Source: a virus
DNA: 64,000 nt
Direction: 5' to 3' (one strand)
IMG/VR virus record: IMGVR_UViG_3300026484_000402
Span: 16,341-80,340 of that record
The stretch's first letter is position 1, and each line of letters begins with the position of its first letter. Under the pieces are notes generated by a model. It did not search any database. It saw nothing but the letters and a program-made list of their open reading frames with translations, and was not told the origin of the DNA. The position numbers and the translations under genes were made by a program. Positions 7,859-16,481 of this stretch are shown one piece after another.

Positions 7859-8854
7859 TTACCCTTCGAACCCAACCTCTTCTTCAATATTGTATTTATA
7901 CCAATTAGGTAAAGATATAACTTGAAAAGGTGTTTTCTTTTTGTCTTCGAAATTCATTTCATAACCAAACCAGTCACCAGTTTCAGTACAGTATGAATAC
8001 TGTTCTAAAACCTTTTTGGCAATTTTGTCGGTATAGTATGTGATATCTTCGGGAGATATAACCAGTCCGTTAACAAGATAAGGCCTTGTTTTTTCAACCG
8101 CAACAAAGCCAAACATTTTTTTAGCATCTCCTCCTAACTCACATATTCTTAAATACAGCCAGTTTTGCAAATCGTATCCGAATTTTGCACTTGTTGCTGA
8201 GAAGTCGCTTGCGTTAGCTGAAGTTGTTGTTTTTAAATCAAGTACTTTATCGTTAGTGTCAGCATCCACTTTAACTCTCAATACGCATTTGTATTCATCG
8301 TCCCACACAAACATTGCTCTCTCATTGTGTCCGCTTCTTAATAATTGTAAGAAGTTGTAGTGATTTTTTAATGATTCCGCCATCCCTTCAATATCTTTAA
8401 ACACTGTATCTTTTATTAATTCTTTTCCTTTTGCGTCTTCAGCATATTTTTTATAAGCAGCACTGTTTTTTCTAACTTCTCCAGGATATACAAAATACTC
8501 ATTATAAAAGTCATTAGGTTCTAGCACGTATTTGTGAAATGCCCTACCAAAAACAAGAGCATCTCTGTTTTGCTTTTCTGGATAATCTTTTAAGGCTCTA
8601 TATTTTGCCGGTGTGTTGTGATAAATTGACTTCATCCCTGATGAACTTAAACCAGGAGTCAATGGATTATGATATAAATAGTCTTCTAGTTTTATCCATT
8701 CACCAAGAGGTATTCCAAGCACTTCAAGCTGTTCTTTTTCGTCCATTAAGTCCCATTCAATAGGGTCTATTCCAAGCAATTCCAACATTGAATCTTTGTC
8801 ATTATTTTGGTATACTTCATCAAACGTTAATTCCATAAATTTTTTAGTAGCCAT
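7859..8854 (-). CDS. PD-(D/E)XK exonuclease, RecE/YqaJ type
   Basis: This 331-residue protein resembles the RecE/DUF3799-like exonucleases that pair with RecT. After an N-terminal extension, LSSSGMKSIYHNTPAKYRAL matches the conserved S.S.......P..Y entry motif. RDALVFGRAFHKYVLEP carries the GxxxH motif, and CVLRVKVDAD followed by KVLDLKTTTSA supplies the D...DxK catalytic core. YDLQNWLYL gives the closing Q..Y helix. It should digest one strand of duplex ends to make 3' overhangs for the annealing protein. The recT-like gene is directly upstream in the same operon, which strongly supports this. Confidence 0.88.
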   Translation of the reverse strand: MATKKFMELTFDEVYQNNDKDSMLELLGIDPIEWDLMDEKEQLEVLGIPLGEWIKLEDYLYHNPLTPGLSSSGMKSIYHNTPAKYRALKDYPEKQNRDALVFGRAFHKYVLEPNDFYNEYFVYPGEVRKNSAAYKKYAEDAKGKELIKDTVFKDIEGMAESLKNHYNFLQLLRSGHNERAMFVWDDEYKCVLRVKVDADTNDKVLDLKTTTSANASDFSATSAKFGYDLQNWLYLRICELGGDAKKMFGFVAVEKTRPYLVNGLVISPEDITYYTDKIAKKVLEQYSYCTETGDWFGYEMNFEDKKKTPFQVISLPNWYKYNIEEEVGFEG

Positions 8855-8868
8855 TTCTCTCTCCTTAA

Positions 8869-9816
8869 TTATTTATTTTCAACCGGTTCATAAACAATAT
8901 CTTCTTCTTCACTTATTTCATATTCAACAATAGATTGCGCTTTCCCAACCAAATGGTCCGGCAATTTGGCTGTTGTTGTTAATTTTAATTTATCTATAAG
9001 TTCCTCAGGGATGTCTTTCTTGGATACTTTTACATATCCCTTTTTCAGTTCATATTCAACTCCCATATCATCCAAAGCCATCTGTAAGGTAACTTTTTTT
9101 TCGACTTCTTGATTTAATTCTTCTATAGCCTCATAAGTGCTGTCTACTTTTTCACTTTTTTCAATTTCATCAATTGTTGCATAATTTTCATTGTCTATCT
9201 CTGTAGCGTATCTTAATGATTCTGGGACAGGAATCATTTTAACCAATCTTTTTAACGGGACTTTTTTCGCTACTTCATCAAACCAAGTATCCCATACAGT
9301 ATGTTTTCCTTTTGATTTGATTTTAGCTGCTTTCCGAGCCTCATTTAATTCATTTAAATTAGCAGTAGCAATTACAACTTCTCCGCTTGGTAAAACGCCT
9401 CTTGCATAGGCACCTATAACCCTATTGTCAGTATTAAATGGATTAACAGTATGTTTTATTTCAGTTTTTCCATTGTCAATATTTATTTGAAAGTTTTCAC
9501 CCTCTCTTACTACATATGCATCCACTAATTTAAAAACCCCATATTCAATAAGTTTTTTGGGCCAAAATGTATATTTTTGTTCAATTTTAATTGTTCCATT
9601 GTACACTATAATATAAATATCATCTACAGCTGACAATTCTGGGTCTGCTGTGATAATTTTAAGTATAGTATTTAAAACAGCTTCTTTAGGTGGAATTTCT
9701 TTTTGATAGATTTTATTTAACAGTAATGAAAGTTTGTTTTTTTTTAAAGCATCAACTTTTAAATCAAGTTCTTTTACTATTTCTTCTACAGTTAATTTAT
9801 TATTTCTTGCAGCCAT
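8869..9816 (-). CDS. recT: RecT-family single-strand annealing protein
   Basis: This 315-residue protein matches RecT in layout. The central part has a YTFWPKKLIEYGVFKLVDAY segment and then GAYARGVLPSGEVVIA, and the core closes with TWFDEVAKKVPLKRLVKMIP, the well-kept MxxKTxxRRLxKxxP helix of the family. The C-terminal tail is acidic and variable. It would bind single strands and anneal complements during recombination-dependent replication. It is co-transcribed with the RecE-type exonuclease, the classical phage two-gene recombination system. Confidence 0.9.
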   Translation of the reverse strand: MAARNNKLTVEEIVKELDLKVDALKKNKLSLLLNKIYQKEIPPKEAVLNTILKIITADPELSAVDDIYIIVYNGTIKIEQKYTFWPKKLIEYGVFKLVDAYVVREGENFQINIDNGKTEIKHTVNPFNTDNRVIGAYARGVLPSGEVVIATANLNELNEARKAAKIKSKGKHTVWDTWFDEVAKKVPLKRLVKMIPVPESLRYATEIDNENYATIDEIEKSEKVDSTYEAIEELNQEVEKKVTLQMALDDMGVEYELKKGYVKVSKKDIPEELIDKLKLTTTAKLPDHLVGKAQSIVEYEISEEEDIVYEPVENK

Positions 9817-9836
9817 TTCTTTCTCCTTGTGTTTTT

Positions 9837-10229
9837 TTAGTATTCCGGCAAGTATTTAGGTCTTTTTCCTTTATTAGCCCATCTGTCTTTAATGTTTAAT
9901 GATTGATTAACCCATTCCAAATTATTCACTTGATAATCACTTCTGTTTCCATTTTTGTGATTTACAATATTGTAATCCGGTCTTGGTTTAGGTAAAAATG
10001 TCTCCGCAACCGCCCTATGTATTTTTACTTCATGTTTTTTCCCGTCTGACATAAGGGTTACTCTGGGATATCCCATCCATGTCCGTCCCCTTAAAATTTT
10101 TTTTGTTTTAGCATTCCTTATACCTAGAAAGGGATGAACTTCATAATTGTTAAATTTTTCAAGTCTTTTCCATTGAGCTGAAGATAGTGAATGCAGAGAT
10201 AGGTGAGATGTTTCTACCTGTTGTCCCAT
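9837..10229 (-). CDS. HNH homing endonuclease (NUMOD4-HNH type)
   Basis: This 130-residue protein has W-K-R-L-E-KFNNYEVHPFLGIRN, a NUMOD4-like DNA-contact segment, then IHRAVAETFLPKPRPDYN, VNHKNGNRSDYQVNNLEW and VNQSLNI, the HNH active-site motif (H..VA..F, NHK.GN....N.LEW). Such free-standing nucleases spread within phage genomes by cutting alleles lacking them. It starts inside the end of the endolysin gene (16-base overlap), placing it between recombination and lysis genes. No intron or intein is visible beside it. Confidence 0.88.
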   Translation of the reverse strand: MGQQVETSHLSLHSLSSAQWKRLEKFNNYEVHPFLGIRNAKTKKILRGRTWMGYPRVTLMSDGKKHEVKIHRAVAETFLPKPRPDYNIVNHKNGNRSDYQVNNLEWVNQSLNIKDRWANKGKRPKYLPEY

Positions 10230-10576
10230 CTTGCCTTACCTTCTCTAACGTCTACGTGAGTTCTACCAATATATCTTCCTATTCCATATTTGTTTGGATA
10301 TTTACTTTCAAGATAATCAGCAACTGCATCTTGATTTTCCCCTAAATTTAAAACTACAAAATCACATGCCATACCTTTTGTATGCATAGAATTTGGACTA
10401 CCGCCTACAGCTTTGTTGTGCTCTATACATCTACACCCAGAGTTTATTTTAATAGGGGAATTAAAATGTGCTCTAACATCTTCTAAAACCTCTAAAAGTT
10501 CACTATCCATAGCAGCAAAACCACAACCACATTTACATGCAAATTCACTTCTTTTAAAATGCCCTTTACTATACAT
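10214..10576 (-). CDS. Peptidase M15-family endolysin
   Basis: With the start at 10576 this is a 120-residue protein of the M15A/VanY-like zinc peptidase family that cuts peptide bridges in murein. Near the N-terminus FKRSEFACKCGCG is the typical entry. Zinc and catalytic motifs follow as GCRCIEHNKAVGG, SMHTKGMACDF (HxxxxxxxD) and the final THVDVR histidine. The longer frame to 10606 is unlikely: a TATAAT box lies at 10600-10595 and AAGGA sits seven bases before ATG 10576. There is no signal peptide, so it would need a holin or spanin-type release route. Confidence 0.9.
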   Translation of the reverse strand: MYSKGHFKRSEFACKCGCGFAAMDSELLEVLEDVRAHFNSPIKINSGCRCIEHNKAVGGSPNSMHTKGMACDFVVLNLGENQDAVADYLESKYPNKYGIGRYIGRTHVDVREGKARWDNR

Positions 10577-10594
10577 ATGTATCCTTTTTGTGTA

Positions 10595-10600
10595 ATTATA
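10595..10600 (-). promoter_or_regulatory. Extended -10 promoter of endolysin gene
   Basis: The minus strand reads TGTTATAATTAC, an extended -10 (TGn-TATAAT). No good -35 lies 17 bases upstream, where the sequence is AT-rich. Transcription would begin about 12-15 bases before ATG 10576, so the leader holds little more than the AAGGA site. This supports the shorter start of the M15 gene. The rest of 10601-10731 shows no gene. Confidence 0.5.
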
Positions 10601-10731
10601 ACACAAAAATAAAAGTCATTTTTTTGCATTAAAAATATCATATATCTTTTTAGAGGTAATAAGAATAGAACATTTAATTGAATATATCCAAAAAATAAAT
10701 TTTGAATTTTTAATGTCAGACAGGAAAAGAA

Positions 10732-10926
10732 CTACTTTCCCTTACGTTTCTTTTGCAACAAGAGTTTGTATTTTTTAATTCTTTCATTTATAAACTCTTT
10801 ATCATCGTTAGCCATTCCAAAAATAGCTAGAACTTTTTTTAAATATGCAGTTTTAAGAAGAGACTTAAGCTCGTCTTCTGTATATCCGTTTTGTCTCGCT
10901 ATAGCATCTTTTTCTTTAAGAGTCAT
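10732..10926 (-). CDS. Hypothetical small basic protein
   Basis: This 64-residue, strongly basic, helical protein starts MTLKEKDAIARQNGYTEDEL and ends QKKRKGK. Its ATG overlaps the stop of the lytic transglycosylase gene by four bases, so the two are coupled. No membrane span is present, so it is not an obvious holin. A role in lysis is only suggested by its place between two muralytic genes. Confidence 0.6.
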   Translation of the reverse strand: MTLKEKDAIARQNGYTEDELKSLLKTAYLKKVLAIFGMANDDKEFINERIKKYKLLLQKKRKGK

Positions 10927-11516
10927 TTTTCAATCCTTTTTTTTATTTTTACAAATTCTACACTATTTTTCCATTTGTCTGCAACAACACATTTTATTGC
11001 TTTTATCATATTGTTTATATTTGCAGCATACGCTTTTGCTTGAGCGCTTTTATAATGTGTGCCAGCATTATATGATGCCCATATTTGCATCCAATTGTTT
11101 TCACCTCTTATTTTCTGCCAACATCTTATTTCAGCAACAGCCTCAGCGAATGCAAAATCTAAATTTTCAATTAATCTAGTACATATCATATTTGCATTCA
11201 CTCTTGTCCACCTCCATTCTTTATGTCTTCCGAATACGCTTTTAAGCCTATAGTGGAAAATACCGCAACTTCCGCCATCTCCATCCCACATATCAATTTT
11301 GGCGAGCCCAGCTATTGATTCTTTCCAAGCTATTGCCGTGAGAGTATATTGCAAGTTGACAGTTTCACCTTTTTTGAAAACTTCATATAAAAGTTTTTGT
11401 TGTGACAAAGAAAGCAAGTTAAATGCTCTTATATATTCCTTAACAGAATATACTTTATAATTTGATGCAAATAAAAAACTAATAAATGTTAACGCAATTA
11501 GTACTTTTTTTATCAT
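10923..11516 (-). CDS. Secreted lytic transglycosylase (SLT-like)
   Basis: This 197-residue protein opens with a Sec signal or signal-anchor (MIKKVLIALTFISFLFASNY) and then a lysozyme-like fold. TAIAWKESIAGL holds the putative catalytic glutamate in an A..ES context, GDGGSCGIFHYRL matches the GxxQ/GxxH strand, and NWMQIWASYNAGTHY is the SLT closing motif (A.YN.G). It should cleave the glycan strand of murein from the periplasmic side. The lysis genes follow a late-promoter-like motif at 11693-11708, with the 48-residue gene as leader. Confidence 0.8.
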   Translation of the reverse strand: MIKKVLIALTFISFLFASNYKVYSVKEYIRAFNLLSLSQQKLLYEVFKKGETVNLQYTLTAIAWKESIAGLAKIDMWDGDGGSCGIFHYRLKSVFGRHKEWRWTRVNANMICTRLIENLDFAFAEAVAEIRCWQKIRGENNWMQIWASYNAGTHYKSAQAKAYAANINNMIKAIKCVVADKWKNSVEFVKIKKRIEK

Positions 11517-11659
11517 ATTTTTCTCGTTTTGTAAACTTTGCCGTCTTTAATAAACAGCATTATTTTCTTAAACGTTAAAATTAGACTGTCTTCAGTCCTT
11601 TTAATTTTTAATGGTACACGACCATTTAAGGTATTTGTTAAAATATCAAAACCTTTCAT
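11513..11659 (-). CDS. Hypothetical 48-residue protein
   Basis: The open frame extends up to 11695, but AAAGGAGG lies just before ATG 11659-11657, so I take a 48-residue product starting MKGFDILTNTLNGRV. It is small, basic and beta-rich, ending with DGKVYKTRKI. The stop overlaps the transglycosylase start by four bases. It is the first gene after a TATATATG promoter-like motif and may serve mainly as a translated leader for the lysis genes. Confidence 0.6.
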   Translation of the reverse strand: MKGFDILTNTLNGRVPLKIKRTEDSLILTFKKIMLFIKDGKVYKTRKI

Positions 11660-11692
11660 TAGTCCTCCTTTCATAATATTCGAAACTGGGCT

Positions 11693-11708
11693 CATATATA
11701 TATAACAT
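11693..11708 (-). promoter_or_regulatory. Late-promoter-like motif upstream of lysis genes
   Basis: On the minus strand the sequence reads CATGTTATATATATATGAG. It shares CRTGKTA, a two-base gap and TATATATRA with motifs at 59731 and 62113 on the plus strand. It resembles the T4-type late -10 element (TATAAATA) with no -35. It lies 34 bases upstream of ATG 11659, directly after the gene ending at 11725. Confidence 0.45.
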
Positions 11709-11724
11709 GAAAAAACCTTTTTTC

Positions 11725-12330
11725 CTAATTTGCTGAACTATTAATTGTAGTTTCATTTAAAGAAGTAGCAATTTCAGATGTGGTTATTTTTGAGTTAATA
11801 GACGAAGGTGATAAAAAGGACGAAGAGCTAGGCGAGGTAGTGTTAAAATTAAAAGCCTTACTAGTGAATGTATATTTATTGAATCTTTTTGAATTATTCA
11901 TATTAAACGGAGAAACTGTTTTTGATTTATCTATTTCTATAAAACCTATAGAGTCTATTTCGTCGGCTTTAAAACAATATAATTTATCATATATTTTTTC
12001 GGCATTAAAAAACATATTCCTTCCGTCAACAGTAAACACAGATATTGGTATTGCATCAGGGTTTTTATTTTTTATATCATAAACAAATATATAATATGAA
12101 ATAGCCCCTTTTATCATTACTTGAAATGACTTTTCTCCCATTACTATATAGTATCCGTCATTTGCGGCCAAAAATTTAAGAATATACTTTCCGTTATATT
12201 CAGATTGCTCTAAATTTAATTCTGTAGATTTTTCTCCGTTAAAATATACAACTGTAATAGTCTTAGGGTTAGTGGTTTTAATAAACCCGTATAACCCTGT
12301 GATAGGAATAAAAGTTTTTATATGTTTCAA
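11725..12330 (-). CDS. Hypothetical protein with Ser/Thr-rich tail
   Basis: This 201-residue protein is beta-rich over its first 140 residues (GLYGFIKTTNPKTITVVYF, then YYIVMGEKSFQVMIKG) and ends in a long Ser/Thr/Asn tail (SPSSSSFLSPSSINS, ETTINSSAN). Such tails are common in secreted or virion surface proteins. It follows the 562-residue structural-type gene with a one-base gap, so both probably belong to one assembly. No family is recognised. Confidence 0.6.
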   Translation of the reverse strand: MKHIKTFIPITGLYGFIKTTNPKTITVVYFNGEKSTELNLEQSEYNGKYILKFLAANDGYYIVMGEKSFQVMIKGAISYYIFVYDIKNKNPDAIPISVFTVDGRNMFFNAEKIYDKLYCFKADEIDSIGFIEIDKSKTVSPFNMNNSKRFNKYTFTSKAFNFNTTSPSSSSFLSPSSINSKITTSEIATSLNETTINSSAN

Positions 12331-12331
12331 T

Positions 12332-14020
12332 TTACACCTGCTTGTAAGAATTTCCTATTTTAAGTATTCCATGATTATTAGGATTAAGAACTGCATACAT
12401 TAATCCTTCTTCTCCATAAGTAGCTGTTCCGCTTTCAAGCTCATCCCCATCTATGCTTTTTAATACATAATTTAATGTAGTGTTTTCGGTATAATTAGGA
12501 CTGTAAGCTATAACAATGTTTTTTGAGTCTCCTACCTTAAAAATTTTTATTGCTTTATCTATTTTTGCTATATACACGCAATCATTTAATTCAGCCGTAA
12601 ATTCAGTACCATATATATTGTCAAACAATTGGTTCATTCCGGCAACTTGTATTTTTTCAAATGTTCCATCCTGTTTCACAGCATACAATTTATATACCGG
12701 AACTGCTCCGCTTTTAGATATAACACTAAACGTTATTTTATCTCCTATACTATATTCTTCAGCGTTATCGCTTGCATTTACAGATGTTATTTCAGTAGAT
12801 AATTTTTTAGTATTTCCTCCCGCATCTATAAGATATGCTTCAATAATATATTTACCAATTTGTTTCATTTCAAGGTCTATAGATATAGCATCGTTTCCGG
12901 CTAACTCTTCATATACTATATCTGTTTTTATATGTTCGTCTTTGCCTGCAATATTTACAACATTTTGAATTACATACGAATCAAACACTACTCTCCATAA
13001 GATATTTGTAATGTTTTGTAAAGAATCGTTTTTTGATGATAAAATTATTGTATATATACCTATATCAGAATTATATTCTACGCCTAATGAAGCATCTATG
13101 TTTTCGGAGACAAATATTGTTTTTTTATCTTCAAAAGATACTTGTTTTCCATCTTCATCCAAACAATTGAATATTAGTTTTATTTCGTTGTTTTGATAAC
13201 TATTACAAGTGGATATATTTATATTTTTCAAAGGAGTCGCAAAGTCTTTAATGGTTTCTGTTTTCTGTGTGTTTATAAACACATCTACGCTTTGTGGAAT
13301 TAGGTTTTTGGATATGTATAAAGCAATAGGCATCATAGGTTTTACGGCATTACTATAAATAGGGCTAAAATATGCAAATTGATATTTTATTTGATTAAGT
13401 GTTACAAATTCTTGTTCCTCATTTTCTCCGATTACTTTTATTTTAATGTTTGTTTCATCTGTAAACGTATCATCGGAAAAAACCAATCTTATATTTAAAT
13501 CGTATTCCCCTTTTTGTAATCCCGTAAATCCATCAAAAGGAACTGCTCCATTTTCCGTTAGTTCTTCAATTAAGTATTTTCTTTGTGGAAAAATTATTTT
13601 ATCTTTAAAACTATACATTACTTGGGGTGTTACTTGTATTTCATTTAAAGTTTCGTTTATCTTTATAGTATATTCTTTTGTTATGTCAACTTTTATATCC
13701 GATTTTTTGATAAGCGATGTGGTTATATATTCAGAAACTTTATTATTGTTATTCTCAATCAATAAATTGTTAAGATAATTATGCATATGCAATCTGTTAC
13801 TATCACCAGACCATAAACATATCAATATATCACTTCCATCGCTCCAAGGTGTTTCAAAAGATGATTTATTAGGTATTTTAACTTCAGTTATATTTGATGT
13901 TATTTTAAAAACATCTCCTTCATAATTGTCTTTGCCGTTTGCATCAAAAATAAATAATTGACCATATATTGTTTCACCTATTTCGTTAAAATTTAAAATG
14001 TCGACAATTATACTTTTCAT
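12332..14020 (-). CDS. Beta-rich putative virion protein
   Basis: This 562-residue protein is almost entirely predicted beta strand with repeated Ig-like patterns. Several segments of 80-100 residues end in strands such as EYDLNIRLVFSDDTFT, YTIILSSKNDSL and KYIIEAYLIDAGGN, with Gly/Asn turns between them. That composition suits a phage surface, decoration or fibre protein. It is the first gene of the minus-strand block from the divergent promoter region 14021-14107. No specific family is recognised. Confidence 0.6.
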   Translation of the reverse strand: MKSIIVDILNFNEIGETIYGQLFIFDANGKDNYEGDVFKITSNITEVKIPNKSSFETPWSDGSDILICLWSGDSNRLHMHNYLNNLLIENNNNKVSEYITTSLIKKSDIKVDITKEYTIKINETLNEIQVTPQVMYSFKDKIIFPQRKYLIEELTENGAVPFDGFTGLQKGEYDLNIRLVFSDDTFTDETNIKIKVIGENEEQEFVTLNQIKYQFAYFSPIYSNAVKPMMPIALYISKNLIPQSVDVFINTQKTETIKDFATPLKNINISTCNSYQNNEIKLIFNCLDEDGKQVSFEDKKTIFVSENIDASLGVEYNSDIGIYTIILSSKNDSLQNITNILWRVVFDSYVIQNVVNIAGKDEHIKTDIVYEELAGNDAISIDLEMKQIGKYIIEAYLIDAGGNTKKLSTEITSVNASDNAEEYSIGDKITFSVISKSGAVPVYKLYAVKQDGTFEKIQVAGMNQLFDNIYGTEFTAELNDCVYIAKIDKAIKIFKVGDSKNIVIAYSPNYTENTTLNYVLKSIDGDELESGTATYGEEGLMYAVLNPNNHGILKIGNSYKQV

Positions 14021-14034
14021 TTTTTTTCCTTTTT

Positions 14035-14062
14035 CTTATACGAGTGTTTTGATATTTTGTAA
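14035..14062 (-). promoter_or_regulatory. Minus-strand promoter of divergent pair
   Basis: The minus strand shows TTACAA at 14062-14057, a 16-base spacer and TATAAG at 14040-14035, 15 bases before ATG 14020. It overlaps the plus-strand promoter that faces the other way, so 14021-14107 is a compact divergent promoter region. Confidence 0.4.
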
Positions 14063-14076
14063 TATTTTATTATAAT
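14048..14076 (+). promoter_or_regulatory. Plus-strand promoter of structural block
   Basis: TATAAT at 14071-14076 with TTTGAT at 14048-14053 (17-base spacer) precedes the RNA polymerase-like gene. The start would be near 14083, with AAAGGA in the leader before ATG 14108. It heads the long plus-strand transcript through the virion genes. Confidence 0.5.
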
Positions 14077-14107
14077 TGTAGCAAAAAGATTATCAAAGGA
14101 AAACTTT

Positions 14108-15847
14108 ATGGACGCTGTATCTGCTTTAAACAGTTTTCTTCCAGATGAATTTCATATTAAAAAAAGCGACTTACCACTTACAAAAGCAAAATTAAATAAG
14201 TTATTAACAGAATATGCTAAAAAATATCCTGACCACTACGCAAAAAATATACATAAAATAGGTGATTTAGGAGAAGAGTTGGCATACTTACACGGACATC
14301 ACGTAGGTATAAATGATTTGCTGCACCCCAATAGAAAAAAAATAGAATCTTTTTTAGAAAAAGAAAATAAAAAACTGTCTTTAATGAGTACAGAAAAGAA
14401 AAAAGAACATTTAATAAAATTATTTGATAAAGTCCAAGAGTTAACTATGGAACCTGATGGCAACCATTTAGTTGACCAAGGAAAATCGAGAAGTAGAGGA
14501 AATCCAGCTACAATAACTAGAACAATTGGGGCTTCAGTATATACTGTAGATATGAATTCTGAGCCATTTCCTTTCCTAATTAAAAATTCATTATCATCAG
14601 GGTATAGGAGTCATGAAATGTTTGCTGCAGGTTCCCAAGCCAGATATGCAGCCGTACAATCTGCTACTTCAACATCTGAACCTGGAGCTATGAGTAAAGT
14701 TTTAGTGGCTAACACAGAACATTTAAAAATATGTTGTAAAGACTGTGGCACTAAAAATGGTATTGAATATAAAATTGATGACTCCCAAATAATAGGAAGA
14801 TATGAAGCAGGCACCAACAGATTAATAACTAAAGATTACGTTAATCAATTGAAAAAACAAAGAAAAAAAACAATAGTAGTAAGAGACCCTATTACTTGTC
14901 AAGCTAAAGACGGAATATGCGCAATGTGTTATGGACATAATGCAATGGGTAAATTATATGAACCAGGGCACAATATAGGCATTCAGGCTTCACAAACAGT
15001 AGGTGAAAAAGCAACTCAGCTTGTTTTGTCAGCTAAACATAACATAAAAGGTAAATTAACATCTAATATACCTACAGGTTTTGAAGCACAAAAAATCTTA
15101 TTAAATACTCCTAAATCTTTTAGAGGGAAAGCCACTATATCAACTACAGATGGTAAAGTTGAAAAAATAGAAAGATTAAACACTGGTGGATATAATGTAG
15201 TAATAGCGGGGAAAACTCATTATATTTCTCCAGAAGTCAAACCAAAAGTCAAAGTTGGCGATGAGGTTTTCAAAGGGCAAACGTTAAGCACAGGTTTAGC
15301 TTCCCCAAGAGAAATAATGGAGCATTCCGGAGTGTATCAAGCTAGAAAATATACCGTAGATAAATTATATGAGGCAAATGGCGGAGATATAGATAAAAGA
15401 GTGTTTGGAGTTTTAGCAAGGGGATATTTGGAATTAGCTAAACATAAAAAAGATGAAATGCACGAATTACATAATTATGATGCATTATTGCACACTATAG
15501 AAGAGCCTAATACACATATTGTCAAGGTTTCAGATAGACAGATTACAAATAAATATCTAGCCCAGCCTTTTTTACATTATAGTCCTGGTACTAAAATTAC
15601 ACCTGGAATAGTTAAAAAAATGAAACAACACGGATTAAAAGAAGTAAAGGTATCTCATAATCCATTTCCTATTGTACCAGTATATAAAACTTATGAACAA
15701 AAACCATTGGCAAATACAACAATTTGGCAGAAAATGAATTATAGAGGAATTAAAAAAGGATTAACAGGAGAGCTTTTATATAATAAAGAAACTGATATCA
15801 ATAGATTGCAAAGTGATAGGGCTAAATACACTCTTGGGAGATTGTAA
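14108..15847 (+). CDS. RNA polymerase beta-prime C-terminal (RpoC2-like) protein
   Basis: This 579-residue protein matches the C-terminal half of bacterial RNA polymerase beta-prime. CKDCGT (about residue 210) and CQAKDGICAMCYG (264-276) reproduce the second zinc finger, with the C-x6-C-x2-C spacing seen in beta-prime. Then GIQASQTVGEKATQLVLSAKH (291-311) matches the trigger-loop start ([21 protein letters not shown]), keeping the histidine. Further on, VKVGDEVFKGQTLSTGLASP and REIMEHSGVYQARKYTVDKL match the GD....G..L..G...P.DILR..GV.A.Q.YLV block. The active-site NADFDGD half is absent. It could join a split phage polymerase or modify the host enzyme. It is first in the virion block. Confidence 0.75.
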   Translation: MDAVSALNSFLPDEFHIKKSDLPLTKAKLNKLLTEYAKKYPDHYAKNIHKIGDLGEELAYLHGHHVGINDLLHPNRKKIESFLEKENKKLSLMSTEKKKEHLIKLFDKVQELTMEPDGNHLVDQGKSRSRGNPATITRTIGASVYTVDMNSEPFPFLIKNSLSSGYRSHEMFAAGSQARYAAVQSATSTSEPGAMSKVLVANTEHLKICCKDCGTKNGIEYKIDDSQIIGRYEAGTNRLITKDYVNQLKKQRKKTIVVRDPITCQAKDGICAMCYGHNAMGKLYEPGHNIGIQASQTVGEKATQLVLSAKHNIKGKLTSNIPTGFEAQKILLNTPKSFRGKATISTTDGKVEKIERLNTGGYNVVIAGKTHYISPEVKPKVKVGDEVFKGQTLSTGLASPREIMEHSGVYQARKYTVDKLYEANGGDIDKRVFGVLARGYLELAKHKKDEMHELHNYDALLHTIEEPNTHIVKVSDRQITNKYLAQPFLHYSPGTKITPGIVKKMKQHGLKEVKVSHNPFPIVPVYKTYEQKPLANTTIWQKMNYRGIKKGLTGELLYNKETDINRLQSDRAKYTLGRL

Positions 15848-15885
15848 TGAATATTGATAAAAAAATAAAGCGGAAAGGATAAAGC

Positions 15886-16194
15886 ATGCGAAATTGGAGA
15901 AATTCAAGAGAATATAGAAAGTGGAGAGCTCAAGTTATACGCAGAGATGTTAAGTGTGTAATATGTGGAAGTATTAAAAAAAGAGTTGCTCACCATTTAA
16001 ATCATGCTAGTTATTTTATAGATGAAAGGTTTGATGTAGATAACGGTGTGTGTTTATGTGAAGAATGTCATATACAATTTCACAATAATTTTAAAAGAAA
16101 TAATCGTGTAAAATGCACGAAATATGACTTTGATAATTTTGTGAAATTATTAAGATATGCAAAGGAGAAACTATGCTTTTCAGAATCAAATTAA
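15886..16194 (+). CDS. HNH endonuclease
   Basis: This 102-residue protein is a classical small HNH nuclease. WRAQVIRRDVKCVICGS gives the R..D..C..CG knuckle, VAHHLNHASYF the catalytic HH, and NGVCLCEECHIQFHNNF the closing N..LC..CH..FH. AAAGGA precedes the start. It lies between the polymerase-like gene and the spanins. HNH proteins beside virion genes sometimes assist packaging terminases, but here it may equally be a homing nuclease. Confidence 0.9.
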   Translation: MRNWRNSREYRKWRAQVIRRDVKCVICGSIKKRVAHHLNHASYFIDERFDVDNGVCLCEECHIQFHNNFKRNNRVKCTKYDFDNFVKLLRYAKEKLCFSESN

Positions 16195-16481
16195 TATTGG
16201 TAGGAATAGGAACTATTTTAATTACCTTTTTGGGCTTGTTTGCTAAATTAAAATCAACAGAACATCGTGTGGAAGATTTAGAGAATGAAAACGAGAATAT
16301 TAAACAGCAAAATGAAGCTTTAAAACAAAATGTAGAAGTTAAAAAAGAAGAGCTTAACTTATCAAACGTGCAGCATAAAATAGAAAAAGAATTTGATACT
16401 GCCCAAAAGAAAAAAGAAATTGAAATTGAAGAAAAAATTACAAAGGCTGAAGATGGTGAAAAAATTACTATTACTATTTAG
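16173..16481 (+). CDS. Inner-membrane spanin-like protein (Rz type)
   Basis: This 102-residue protein has one N-terminal membrane span (FRIKLILVGIGTILITFLGLF), then a long coiled coil rich in Glu/Lys/Gln through the rest. This is the topology of i-spanins, which bridge to an outer-membrane lipoprotein to disrupt the outer membrane at lysis. AAGGAG precedes the start, which lies inside the end of the HNH gene. The following lipoprotein gene begins within it in another frame. Confidence 0.75.
   Translation: MLFRIKLILVGIGTILITFLGLFAKLKSTEHRVEDLENENENIKQQNEALKQNVEVKKEELNLSNVQHKIEKEFDTAQKKKEIEIEEKITKAEDGEKITITI

Noticed and set aside
9837-10229. Group I intron or intein around the HNH gene
   Set aside because: Neither flanking gene is interrupted: the endolysin and recT genes are complete, so the nuclease is free-standing.
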